From: Shewanella subflava
GTDB lineage: Bacteria; Pseudomonadota; Gammaproteobacteria; Enterobacterales; Shewanellaceae
Assembly: GCF_025971955.1 (NCBI RefSeq)
Contig: NZ_JAPDMX010000033.1
Location: forward strand, 124,001-188,000
Reading direction: 5' to 3'
DNA: 64,000 nt
In this document: piece by piece, positions 55,761 to 64,000 of the stretch
Numbering within the stretch: position 1 is the first letter of the stretch
Layout: every line of letters begins with the position of its first letter
Program-made: the position numbers and the translations under genes
The notes under the pieces: generated by a model
Seen by the model: the letters and a program-made list of their open reading frames with translations, nothing else
Told to the model about the DNA's origin: nothing
Databases searched by the model: none

Positions 55761-57089
55761 ATGAAAATAACCTTACCCCCCGAATCTCCAATGTTATCAA
55801 AAGACTTTACCTTTGGCGTTGCAACCGCGTCTTTCCAAATAGAAGGGGCTGCCGATACCCGCCTACCTTGTATTTGGGATACCTTTTGTGCGCAAGCAGG
55901 TAACATTCGGGATGGTTCTGATGGCAAGCAAGCCTGTGAGCACGTTAAGTTATGGCAACAAGACGTTGAACTTATCGAATCGCTTAATGTAGATGCTTAT
56001 CGATTTTCTATTTCATGGCCTAGGGTGATAAAACAAGACGGAAGTCTTAATCAAGACGGCGTTGATTTTTACATCCATCTATTAGACAGGCTCAATGCTA
56101 AAGGCATTAAGCCTTACGTGACGTTATATCACTGGGATTTACCGCAACATATTGAAGATGAAGGCGGCTGGCTTAACCGTAAAACGGCATATTTATTTCA
56201 AGCCTATGTAGAGAAAATCGTTACCGCGCTAGGTGACAGAGTTTACTCGTACGCCACATTTAATGAACCTTTCTGTAGTGCATTTTTAGGGTATGAAATT
56301 GGCATTCACGCGCCAGGAAAAGCTAAGGTTGCCTATGGGCGTCAAGCTGCTCATCATATATTGCTTGCCCATGGATTAGGCATGCAAATATTGCAACAAC
56401 TTAGCCCCAATACAGAAAACGGTATAGTGCTGAACTTTACCCCATGCTACCCACACACAGATGCTCCCGCTGACATTACCGCTGCCAGAAAAGCAGACGA
56501 ATATATGAACCAATGGTATATCAAACCGCTATTTGATAAATGTTATCCCGATATCATTAATGATTTAGCATCAACAGACCGTCCTATTATTGAGGCTGGC
56601 GACTTTGATATCATTGCCCAAAAAATTGATTTTCTCGGGATTAACTTTTACACCAGAGCGGTATATAAAGCACATCCAGATACCCTGTACACCCAAATTG
56701 ATATGGTTAACGCTCCGAAAACAGATATCGGCTGGGAAATATACCCACAGGCCTTTACCGACTTATTAGTCTCTCTGAACCAAGCATATACTCTGCCCCC
56801 TATTTTTATTACCGAAAATGGCGCAGCAATGGCAGATAAGTTAATCAATGGTAAGGTGATGGATACAGATCGCATCGACTATTACCAATCCCACCTGAAC
56901 GCGGTTAATGACGCTATTTCTAAAGGAGTTAATGTAAAAGGTTATTTTGCATGGAGCTTAATGGATAACTTTGAATGGGCTGAAGGCTACTTAAAGCGGT
57001 TCGGGATTGTTTATGTTGATTATCAAACCCAACAACGTACCATAAAAGCCAGCGGTCTTGCTTACCGTGACTTAATTGGTTCTCGTTAA
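55761..57089 (+). CDS. bglA: GH1 beta-glucosidase
   Basis: Glycoside hydrolase family 1 enzyme of 442 residues, without a signal peptide, so cytoplasmic. FTFGVATASFQIEGA (start signature), acid/base Glu in YATFNEP (near 162) and nucleophile Glu in IFITENGA (near 350) are all present, with YFAWSLMDNFEWAEGYLKRFG near the end. It hydrolyses cellobiose or other beta-glucosides. The start at 55761 is preferred to a GTG 4 codons upstream. The symporter gene follows after 47 bases. Confidence 0.93.
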   Translation: MKITLPPESPMLSKDFTFGVATASFQIEGAADTRLPCIWDTFCAQAGNIRDGSDGKQACEHVKLWQQDVELIESLNVDAYRFSISWPRVIKQDGSLNQDGVDFYIHLLDRLNAKGIKPYVTLYHWDLPQHIEDEGGWLNRKTAYLFQAYVEKIVTALGDRVYSYATFNEPFCSAFLGYEIGIHAPGKAKVAYGRQAAHHILLAHGLGMQILQQLSPNTENGIVLNFTPCYPHTDAPADITAARKADEYMNQWYIKPLFDKCYPDIINDLASTDRPIIEAGDFDIIAQKIDFLGINFYTRAVYKAHPDTLYTQIDMVNAPKTDIGWEIYPQAFTDLLVSLNQAYTLPPIFITENGAAMADKLINGKVMDTDRIDYYQSHLNAVNDAISKGVNVKGYFAWSLMDNFEWAEGYLKRFGIVYVDYQTQQRTIKASGLAYRDLIGSR

Positions 57090-57136
57090 CGGCTCACGAT
57101 GACATAGTCAAAAATTCAGAATAATAAGAGGCTAAG

Positions 57137-58462
57137 ATGGTCAGCATAAAAGAAAAGATCGCCTATGGACTGGGTGACACAGCCAGTAATATTGTATTTC
57201 AAACAGTGATGTTGTTTCTCACTTTTTTCTACACCGACATTTTTGGGATCTCTCCTGCATTTGTGGGTACCATGTTTTTAGCTGTTAGACTAATTGACGC
57301 GATAACCGATCCTTTGATGGGCGCGCTTGCAGATAGAACCAACACCCAATGGGGAAAATTTCGTCCCTATTTGCTTTGGTTTGCCGTTCCCTTTGGCATT
57401 ATCAGTGTATTAGCCTTTACCACCCCTGATTTAGGTGAAGAAGGCAAAATGGTATATGCCTTTGTCACCTATACCGCACTAATGATGGTCTATACCGCAA
57501 TTAACATTCCATACTGTGCCTTGGGAGGGGTATTAACCGCCGATCCTAAAGAGCGCGTATCGATTCAATCCTATCGCTTTGTGTTTGCGATGTTAGGGGG
57601 ATTACTGGTGTCGGGTTTGACCTTGCCTTTGGTCGACTTTTTAGGCCAAGGTGATAAAGCTAAAGGTTACCAACTGACCATAGCAGCCATGAGTATCCTT
57701 GGCGTCGCGATGTTTTTAACCTGCTTTTGGGGAACCAAAGAGCGCTTACATCCTCCCATTGACCAACAATCTAGCTTCAAGCAAGACTTAGGTTTTTTAC
57801 TCAAAAACGACCAATGGCGCATTCTTTCTATCGCAGCTGTGTGTTTACTTTCGGGTATGGTATTAAGAACCAGTCTGGCCATCTATTACGTCAAATATTT
57901 TTTGAAAATGCCTGATTCAATTACTTTATTTATTACTTTAGGAATGTTGGGTAATATTTTTGGCTGTATGCTAGCGCAACCCTTAGCCAAAAGAGTGTGT
58001 AAAGTAAAAGCCTACATTACCTTACAACTCATTGCTGCTGCCTTGTGTGTTGTTAGCTACTTTGTGGCAGCAGAACAAACTGTGTTAGCTTTTGCCATGT
58101 TTATCCTTTGGGGATTTGCCTTCAATATGGCCACACCTCTGCTGTGGGCAAAGATGGCTGATGCGGTTGACTACGGCCAATTTAAAACAGGCGTACGCAT
58201 AACCGGTATGATTTATTCATCGATTATTTTCTTTATAAAGCTTGGTGTTGCGATTGGTGGCGCTGCCGCGGGTTGGTTGCTTTCAGGCTATGGCTATCAA
58301 GCAGACACAACGCAAACCTCTGAAGCATTAAATGGCATTTTACTGTCATTCACTCTTTATCCTGCAGTGGGTTCGATACTGGTTGCTATCGTCATGCGCT
58401 GGTATATTTTAGATTCAAACAAAGTAGATGAAATACATTTAGCGCTGAATAAACAACATTAA
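57137..58462 (+). CDS. bglT: GPH-family sugar:cation symporter, beta-glucoside type
   Basis: Membrane protein of 441 residues with 12 segments, MelB-related. Typical are GLGDTASNIVFQTVMLFLTFFYTDIFGI, FLAVRLIDAITDPLMGALADRTNTQWGKFRPYLLW (the MelB cation site region) and WAKMADAVDYGQFKTGVRITGMIYSS. It probably brings intact beta-disaccharides in with Na+ or H+. Substrate choice is by position, right after the GH1 gene. Confidence 0.88.
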   Translation: MVSIKEKIAYGLGDTASNIVFQTVMLFLTFFYTDIFGISPAFVGTMFLAVRLIDAITDPLMGALADRTNTQWGKFRPYLLWFAVPFGIISVLAFTTPDLGEEGKMVYAFVTYTALMMVYTAINIPYCALGGVLTADPKERVSIQSYRFVFAMLGGLLVSGLTLPLVDFLGQGDKAKGYQLTIAAMSILGVAMFLTCFWGTKERLHPPIDQQSSFKQDLGFLLKNDQWRILSIAAVCLLSGMVLRTSLAIYYVKYFLKMPDSITLFITLGMLGNIFGCMLAQPLAKRVCKVKAYITLQLIAAALCVVSYFVAAEQTVLAFAMFILWGFAFNMATPLLWAKMADAVDYGQFKTGVRITGMIYSSIIFFIKLGVAIGGAAAGWLLSGYGYQADTTQTSEALNGILLSFTLYPAVGSILVAIVMRWYILDSNKVDEIHLALNKQH

Positions 58463-58650
58463 GTTAACACTATTGTTGACGTAAAAATGACACAAGCTAA
58501 GGTTTAAGTCACTGATATAAAACTCAATAGACATAAGCCTTAGTCGTTATGTGACTAAGTTATCATGCGATTTTAAGACTAAGGTTCCTAATTAAAGATA
58601 AATCATGCTAATCTTCTGCCGATTTTAACAAATACAAGAATCAAGCAATT

Positions 58651-59652
58651 ATGGCTACAATTTACGATGTCTCTGTGTTGGCTGGTGTGTCTCTCGCAAC
58701 CGTGTCGCGAGTAATGAATAACAACACTAAAGTCAGCGACAAAACACGCCAAAAAGTATTAGATGCGATGGCCTCATTAGGTTATCGCCCGAATACCATT
58801 GCCCAATCGCTTGCTTCAAACTGCTCTAACAGTATTGGTGTACTTGTCTCACAATTAGATGGTCCTTTTTATGGGCCTATGATGACAGAGATAGAAACCG
58901 CGCTTCGCAGTGCCAACAAGCATGTGATCATTGCTGCAGGTCACGCCGATGAAGAACAAGAAAAAGACGGGGTAGATTTTTTAATGAGTCGCGGCTGCGA
59001 TGCATTAATCTTAGATGTAGAGGCCGTATCTGATGAGTTTTTGCTGCAACTGCATAATGGCAATACCCCTATTGTATTGATAAACCGCTATATTGAATCG
59101 ATGAAAGAAAATTGTATCTTTCTTGAAAACGAACGCGGTGGTTACATGGCAACAGATTATATTTTGTCTCTTGGTCATAAAGATATTGCCTATATTTCTG
59201 GGCCTATGTACAAACGCGATGCCAGAGATCGCTTGCAAGGTCATCAAAGAGCGCTGTCTGAACATGGAATTATGTTTGATCCCGCGTTGTGGTTTGAAGG
59301 TAACTTCCGCGAATTTGGCGGAAGTGATGCCATGAATCACCTACTTTCATTAAACAAAAAATTTACCGCTGTGGTGTGCGCCAGTGATCAAATGGCCTCT
59401 GGTGCAATTGCGGTGTGTTTGGAACAAGGCATAAAGGTGCCTGAAGATATCTCTTTTATCGGTTACGATAACATCCCGTTTCCCCAGTACATTTCTCCCA
59501 AACTGACAACTGTCAGTAACCCCATTAATGAAATGGGAAAAATGGCCGCTTTGTGGGTTTTACAGCATGTGTATAAAGATAAAAAAGTGAATGTGAACTG
59601 CTCGTTTTCACCTGAATTGTTTGTCCGAGACTCAGCCAAAAGCATCATCTAA
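58651..59652 (+). CDS. bglR: LacI-family regulator of the beta-glucoside locus
   Basis: Protein of 333 residues. The HTH (MATIYDVSVLAGVSLATVSRVMNNNTKVSDKTRQKVLDAMASLGYRPN) includes the hinge segment that contacts a CG centre; the periplasmic-binding-like domain has VVCASDQMASGAIAVCLEQGIKVPEDISFIGYDN and the effector cleft. It likely represses the flanking genes until a glucose or glucoside effector binds. Five sites resembling TGTAAGCGCTTACA are found around the locus. No such site precedes this gene itself, so it may not be autoregulated. Confidence 0.9.
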   Translation: MATIYDVSVLAGVSLATVSRVMNNNTKVSDKTRQKVLDAMASLGYRPNTIAQSLASNCSNSIGVLVSQLDGPFYGPMMTEIETALRSANKHVIIAAGHADEEQEKDGVDFLMSRGCDALILDVEAVSDEFLLQLHNGNTPIVLINRYIESMKENCIFLENERGGYMATDYILSLGHKDIAYISGPMYKRDARDRLQGHQRALSEHGIMFDPALWFEGNFREFGGSDAMNHLLSLNKKFTAVVCASDQMASGAIAVCLEQGIKVPEDISFIGYDNIPFPQYISPKLTTVSNPINEMGKMAALWVLQHVYKDKKVNVNCSFSPELFVRDSAKSII

Positions 59653-59751
59653 CGCCAGTTGTATGTTATTGGGGCGCATCATGTTGCGCAAAAACCAATC
59701 AGTGATACTCCCTCTAATGCCCGTCAGTGTCGGTTTACCTTAAGTATCGGT

Positions 59752-59952
59752 TTATTGGTAAATAACCTCATTGGGTGATGATGAATGTTTATGATACCAG
59801 TCGCACCATTCAGCGTTTATGACAGTGAAGTAACGCACTACACCGAGGAGGATGAGAAGTTGGAACCCAAACCAAGACCCACTATGCACGCGTAACTTCC
59901 CCTTGTGAACAGCGAAAAGTTCAAGCTTGATAGTCTGACAATAAACATACAA
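59752..59952 (-). mobile_element. Possible transposase C-terminal remnant
   Basis: A 66-residue frame whose C-terminus, INAEWCDWYHKHSSSPNEVIYQ, loosely recalls the DWYN..HRHS...P.E.. ending of IS3-family OrfB proteins. The rest of a transposase, and terminal repeats, were not found. This is a weak resemblance. Confidence 0.25.
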
Positions 59953-60077
59953 GTTTTAGCTAATATTCACCTCTTAAGCTAAATGAAGGTTGAATAGCGG
60001 TATTTTTGTAAAAGTTTAACCGCCAACTATCCCCCCCTTCAGAAAATTAAAATCTTCTTAATAAACAGCTTTACTAC

Positions 60078-60091
60078 AGAAAGCGCTTACA
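60078..60091. promoter_or_regulatory. Upstream operator of the TonB receptor gene
   Basis: AGAAAGCGCTTACA matches 12 of 14 bases of TGTAAGCGCTTACA. It lies 160 bases from the other receptor operator, centre to centre, so DNA looping by a tetrameric regulator is possible. Confidence 0.65.
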
Positions 60092-60231
60092 TATTTAACA
60101 ACTATTGTTACAATTACTTTTTCATATAATACAGCAAATTACCATTTACCCATGATTTTGCAACACAAACAAGTTAACAATATGTTGTTATTTTTGGTCA
60201 TTTTAATTGACTCAAGTCACAAATTACACTA

Positions 60232-60257
60232 GGTTTATGTAAGCGCTTACATAAACC
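60232..60257. promoter_or_regulatory. Main operator of the TonB receptor gene (26-bp perfect palindrome)
   Basis: From 60232 to 60257 the sequence is a perfect 26-bp palindrome with half-site GGTTTATGTAAGC and the 14-bp centre TGTAAGCGCTTACA. It is about 100 bases before the receptor ATG. Confidence 0.8.
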
Positions 60258-60359
60258 AACCAAACTCAATGTTTCGCTTTTGTAAAATAATAAATCGGTT
60301 TGCGTATTTCTTCGTAAACTATTAGAACAAATAGAATCTAGTCAATGGGGATTTCCTAG

Positions 60360-63359
60360 ATGAAAACAAGAACATTTACCAAAACTAAGCTAGCGACAAG
60401 CTTATCGCTTGTACTCGGTTTAGGTTCAATGATGCCTGCTCATGCTGCAGAAGAAGCTGGTGATGAAAATATTGAAGTGATTCAAGTTACGGGTATCCGT
60501 GGCAGTTTAGTCAAATCAATGGATGTCAAACGCAGTTCAAATGGTATCGTTGATGCAATCAATGCGGAAGATATTGGTAAGTTTCCAGATACTAATTTAG
60601 CGGAGTCTTTACAACGTATTTCAGGCGTATCAATTGACCGTCAAAATGGTGAAGGCAGTAAAGTGACTGTGCGTGGTTTCGGTCCAGACCGTAACTTAGT
60701 CATGTTGAACAACCGCCAAATGCCAACGACGACGGGTTCACGCTCATTTGATTTTGCTAACGTCGCCTCTGAAGCGATCAGTGCTGTTGAAGTAGAAAAA
60801 ACCAGCCAAGCGAAAAACTCTACAGGTGGTATCGGCGCTACAATTAACGTACTAACCCAGCGTCCGCTAAACAACCCTGGTCAAAAAGCCTCCTTTGGTG
60901 TTAAAGCTGTTGATGATACTTCAACAGATAAAGGTAACATTACTCCAGAGTTATCAGCCTTATATTCAAATACTTTTGCTGATGATAAGTTTGGTATATC
61001 TATTTCTGCCAGCTATCAAGATCGCGAAAGTGGTAACCAGCAAGCTCAGGTAGGAACTGGCTGGCGTAGTTTTCCTGGCAGTGTCGATCAAGATTGGAGC
61101 GGTTCTCCAGGCGCTAACCCAGAATGGGGTGGCGTGCCAAAAGATGCCAATCAAATTAATCGTCCGGGCGATAACGATGTCTATTCTGTTCCTCAAACCA
61201 CCATTTACCGTTTTGAAGAACAACAACGTAAACGTACCAATGGTCAATTAGTGCTGCAATATGAACCTGTTGAGAATGTACGTACTACGCTTGACTATAC
61301 CTATATGCAAAATGATGTAGATACTCAGTCACATGACGTATCGGCATGGTTTAACTTTGTGCCCACTCAAGAAAGCACTTGGTCTGACGGCCCAGTGTCT
61401 TCACCGTTAGTTTATTCAGAAACCTATCCTGGTGGTGGTGCAGACTTATCTATGGCTGCGGGTGATTTTGGTACTCGTGATGAAGGCGGCTCTTTGGGCT
61501 TCAACGTAGAATGGGATGCCAGTGATGCACTGTTTTTAGAGCTTGATTACCATAATTCCTATGCTGAGCGTTCACCAAACAGCCCTAACGGCAGTAACAG
61601 CAACTTAAGTACTGCAGCGTTTATCCGTACCAGTGCCGCCACTGACTTTACCGGTGATGTGCCTGTTCTGGCTGTGGGGAACGGTAACAATGTCCGTCCT
61701 GAAGATATGCGTATTACAGGGTCAGTATTTGGCAATGCGGTCAACCGTTCTGAAATAGAACAATTACAAATTTCAGGTACCTATGATTTTGAAGAAGCTG
61801 GCAGCATCGATTTTGGTATTGCGGCTACGGATGTTAATAATCATTCTCAATCAGTTAACGTACAACGTAACGACTGGGGTGGCGTTGGCGCTGCGGGTGA
61901 TTTAGATGCAGCATGGTTCCCTGCAGATACCGTTCAAGATAAGTTTGACGGTTCAAAAGGTAACTTTGGCAGTTATGAAGGTAGTGCATCAACCGATCCT
62001 TTAAACACCATTTTCCTTTGGGACTTCGAAGCCGTTCGTGCTCGTGCTGCTGAATTATATGACTCAAGTGCGGTAGGTGATTGTGGAAATGGTTTCTGTC
62101 CATCTACCGATTACGCTAGCGATACCGACCGTTTTACTGAAGAAAAATCTAAATCTGCGTATATACAATATAACTATTTTGGTGAAATCGGCGACATGCC
62201 ATTCGATGTTCACTTAGGTCTTCGTTACGAAAAAACCGATGTAGAATCAACCTCTGCAGTATCAGAGTACGGTAGTGCAACGTGGATAGCGGAAACAGAA
62301 ATTGCAGTTAACCCAACAGGTGAGCGAATTTTCTTAACTGAAACGGGTGATTACGATTACTACCTACCCAATGTAAACTTCAATATTGAAGTTGTAGACG
62401 ATGTTTATCTACGTGCTGCATACAGTGAAACCATTGGCCGCCCTGATTACACCTCTATTCAAGGCGGTACAGTGGTAGGCACATTAGCTAACCGTGGTGG
62501 TGGTAGTGGTACTAAGGGTAACCCTGGTTTATTACCGCTAGAATCGACTAACTACGATGTCTCTGCGGAATGGTATTTTGCTGAAGGTAGCTACGCTTCT
62601 GTAGGCTACTTCCGTAAAGATGTGACCAACTTCATCGACAATGGTGTCGTTGAATCAAACATTTATAACATTCCAGATCCATCACACAGTAAGTATGTCG
62701 ATGAAGCAATCGCTGCGGGTCAAACAACGGCTATTGCTCAACGTCAGTGGATTTATGATAACTACGGCGCAACAGATCCAAACGTGACCATTAACCCTGC
62801 TAACGGCAACATCGAAATTACCGGTAATCCAGGTGATGATGATTTACTGTTCTTAATCAATCAACCTACCAACGACAGCGAAAGCTCAGTGATTGATGGT
62901 TGGGAATTTGCAGTGCAGCATTTCTTCGGTGAATCAGGTTTCGGTATGCAAGCTAACTACACCTTAGTGAATGCCGGTGACAGTTATGACAATGCAAACT
63001 TAAATCGCCCAGGTGATTTACCACAAAATGTTGAAGTTGGTATCAGTGATACTGCAAACATTGTGGCCATGTACGAAAACTACGGTGTTACCGCGCGTGT
63101 TGCATGGAACTGGCGTGATGAGTTCTTAAATGCAACGGGTAACAATACGGGTGCTAACCCTCAATATACCGAAGCATACTCGCAAGTTGACTTCAGCATT
63201 GGTTATGACATTCCTCAAGTTGAAGGCTTAACTGTGTTCATTGAAGGGTTGAACATTACCAATGAAACAACTCGCGTGCATGGTCGTGCAAATGAGCAAG
63301 TCCTTAACTACACCCAAACAGGTGCTCGTTATGGCTTAGGTGCGCGTTACACCTTCTAA
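60360..63359 (+). CDS. TonB-dependent receptor for glucosides
   Basis: Outer-membrane receptor of 999 residues. Signal peptide ends at PAHAAEE. The TonB box IEVIQVTG precedes the plug (INAEDIGKFPDTNLAESLQRISGVSIDRQNGEGSKVTVRGFGPDRNLVMLNNRQMP), followed by a 22-strand barrel ending in RYTF with the final Phe required for assembly. Long aromatic repeats within strands suit a sugar receptor of the TIGR01782 type common in Alteromonadales. It carries oligosaccharides across the outer membrane using TonB energy. Two operators of the LacI-type regulator precede it and a terminator follows. Confidence 0.92.
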   Translation: MKTRTFTKTKLATSLSLVLGLGSMMPAHAAEEAGDENIEVIQVTGIRGSLVKSMDVKRSSNGIVDAINAEDIGKFPDTNLAESLQRISGVSIDRQNGEGSKVTVRGFGPDRNLVMLNNRQMPTTTGSRSFDFANVASEAISAVEVEKTSQAKNSTGGIGATINVLTQRPLNNPGQKASFGVKAVDDTSTDKGNITPELSALYSNTFADDKFGISISASYQDRESGNQQAQVGTGWRSFPGSVDQDWSGSPGANPEWGGVPKDANQINRPGDNDVYSVPQTTIYRFEEQQRKRTNGQLVLQYEPVENVRTTLDYTYMQNDVDTQSHDVSAWFNFVPTQESTWSDGPVSSPLVYSETYPGGGADLSMAAGDFGTRDEGGSLGFNVEWDASDALFLELDYHNSYAERSPNSPNGSNSNLSTAAFIRTSAATDFTGDVPVLAVGNGNNVRPEDMRITGSVFGNAVNRSEIEQLQISGTYDFEEAGSIDFGIAATDVNNHSQSVNVQRNDWGGVGAAGDLDAAWFPADTVQDKFDGSKGNFGSYEGSASTDPLNTIFLWDFEAVRARAAELYDSSAVGDCGNGFCPSTDYASDTDRFTEEKSKSAYIQYNYFGEIGDMPFDVHLGLRYEKTDVESTSAVSEYGSATWIAETEIAVNPTGERIFLTETGDYDYYLPNVNFNIEVVDDVYLRAAYSETIGRPDYTSIQGGTVVGTLANRGGGSGTKGNPGLLPLESTNYDVSAEWYFAEGSYASVGYFRKDVTNFIDNGVVESNIYNIPDPSHSKYVDEAIAAGQTTAIAQRQWIYDNYGATDPNVTINPANGNIEITGNPGDDDLLFLINQPTNDSESSVIDGWEFAVQHFFGESGFGMQANYTLVNAGDSYDNANLNRPGDLPQNVEVGISDTANIVAMYENYGVTARVAWNWRDEFLNATGNNTGANPQYTEAYSQVDFSIGYDIPQVEGLTVFIEGLNITNETTRVHGRANEQVLNYTQTGARYGLGARYTF

Positions 63360-63365
63360 CAAATA

Positions 63366-63405
63366 GCTCATTCAATTCTGTCCAATTGAATGAGCCGCTT
63401 TTCCC
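63366..63405 (+). terminator. Intrinsic terminator after the TonB receptor gene
   Basis: A 12-bp perfect stem GCTCATTCAATT/AATTGAATGAGC (63366-63377 with 63384-63395), 6-base loop and T-rich tail. It separates the receptor from the halogenase-like gene, which has its own operator. Confidence 0.88.
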
Positions 63406-63515
63406 TTTAGGTCGTTTGGGGTGGCCACAACCACCTCTTTTTTTACATGGATAATAAAACTCGGCAATAGGGATATTGCCTATTTTTTTAAATCAAAAAC
63501 AATCAAATTAACACT

Positions 63516-63529
63516 TGAAAGTGCTTACA
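63516..63529. promoter_or_regulatory. Probable LacI-type operator of the halogenase-like gene
   Basis: TGAAAGTGCTTACA matches 11 of 14 bases of TGTAAGCGCTTACA, with the CG centre changed to TG. It lies about 140 bases upstream of the halogenase-like ATG, in a 305-base gap that otherwise holds only the receptor terminator. Confidence 0.5.
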
Positions 63530-63664
63530 TTTTAATGAATTCTAAACTAACCCATGTTTTATCGTGCTTAGTGAGTACATTAACCTGTGAGTATTACAGC
63601 ACTATGCTGATGCCAACATAAGCACCAAAACAACATAACAAAGCAGTAACAGTAGGCAGAGTCG

Positions 63665-64000
63665 ATGCAAAAAGCAGTAACCAAAATAGTCATAGTCGGT
63701 GGCGGCACCGCAGGTTGGATCACTGCCGGATTAATAGCAGCCGAACACAATGCTGATAATGGTCGTCTCTCCCCTTCACCTAAATTAGATATCACCTTGA
63801 TAGAATCTCCCGATGTACCCACTATTGGGGTTGGTGAAGGTACTTGGCCATCGATGCGCTCTACCCTACAAAAAATAGGCATCGATGAAACCACGTTTTT
63901 ATTGCAATGTGATGCTAGCTTCAAACAAGGTTCTCGTTTCATAGACTGGCAAGAAACCTCTAAACCGTCTACTACAAACAATATGCCTAATGGACAACAC
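63665..64000 (+). CDS. Tryptophan-halogenase-family flavoprotein (3' partial)
   Basis: First 112 codons of a gene that runs off the window end. The N-terminus [23 protein letters not shown] is the FAD-binding GxGxxG motif of flavin-dependent halogenases, and [26 protein letters not shown] is characteristic of the family (PrnA-like). The family's GWxWxIP motif would be downstream. Genes of this group are often found next to TonB-dependent receptors in marine Alteromonadales carbohydrate clusters, where their substrate is not established. Here it follows the receptor with its own probable operator. Confidence 0.85.
   Translation, partial: MQKAVTKIVIVGGGTAGWITAGLIAAEHNADNGRLSPSPKLDITLIESPDVPTIGVGEGTWPSMRSTLQKIGIDETTFLLQCDASFKQGSRFIDWQETSKPSTTNNMPNGQH

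Larger units (their letters stand above)
59653..60359. other. 707-base upstream region of the TonB receptor gene
   Basis: Long AT-rich region with two LacI-type operators at 60078-60091 and 60238-60251 and the likely receptor promoter. On the minus strand a 66-codon frame at 59752-59952 ends GDWYHKH-like, with WCDWYHKHSSSPNEVIYQ vaguely like the end of an IS3-type transposase; it may be a remnant. No complete gene. Confidence 0.5.

Noticed and set aside
1-64000. CRISPR array, tRNA, rRNA, prophage or intact insertion sequence
   Set aside because: No regularly spaced direct repeats, cloverleaf-like gene, phage structural gene or full transposase frame was seen.

Overview
The window reads as a chromosomal segment of a marine gammaproteobacterium of the genus Shewanella: moderately AT-rich DNA, proteins of clear Shewanella/Alteromonadales type (DUF2066, DUF2069, DUF2982, DUF2986, a large DUF748 protein), and gene blocks syntenic with Escherichia coli (bepA-yfgD-hda-uraA; ycgN-ycgL-minCDE-rnd-fadD-tsaB-yoaA; thrS-infC-rpmI-rplT; riboflavin synthase next to mdtK/norM). 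The species cannot be fixed from sequence alone. No rRNA, tRNA, CRISPR array, prophage or intact insertion sequence was seen.

Layout. 1-14 kb: 5'-truncated bepA, yfgD-like arsC, a DUF2069 membrane protein, a putative zinc-protease lipoprotein, hda, a DUF2066 protein, uraA, several small conserved genes, a 1030-residue DUF748 (AsmA-like) protein, a membrane-anchored glutaredoxin and two small genes. 14-31 kb: fadR and nhaB (divergent), dsbB, ycgN, ycgL, minCDE, rnd, fadD, a frameshifted alpha/beta hydrolase, a periplasmic methyltransferase-like protein with an M50-type membrane peptidase, tsaB and yoaA. 31-34 kb: thrS-infC-rpmI-rplT, with infC starting at a rare AUA codon. 34-41 kb: riboflavin synthase/norM, topB (with one toprim acid replaced), a nucleotidyltransferase, maiA and fah. 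41-44.5 kb: tyrR, phhB and phhA, which with fah and maiA supply several steps of phenylalanine/tyrosine catabolism; candidate TyrR boxes lie before phhA and before fah. 44.7-51 kb: galE, a solitary napF, a bactofilin, a GFA-type protein, a DUF2982 protein, elyC, a ROK sugar kinase and cysQ.

51-64 kb is a beta-glucoside utilisation locus: gluP and a GH3 lipoprotein on one strand; a GH1 beta-glucosidase, a GPH-family symporter, a LacI-family regulator, a TonB-dependent receptor and the start of a tryptophan-halogenase-family flavoprotein on the other. Sites resembling TGTAAGCGCTTACA lie in the gluP/GH1 divergent region, twice before the receptor gene and once before the halogenase-like gene, so the LacI regulator probably controls the locus. 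Inferred route: outer-membrane uptake by the receptor, periplasmic cleavage by GH3, glucose uptake by GluP, or disaccharide uptake by the symporter followed by cytoplasmic GH1 cleavage.

Two families of short noncoding dispersed repeats were found by eye: one with copies near 4.3, 26.7 and 30.5 kb plus a possible lone end at 12.9 kb, and one with copies near 20.8 and 47.3 kb.
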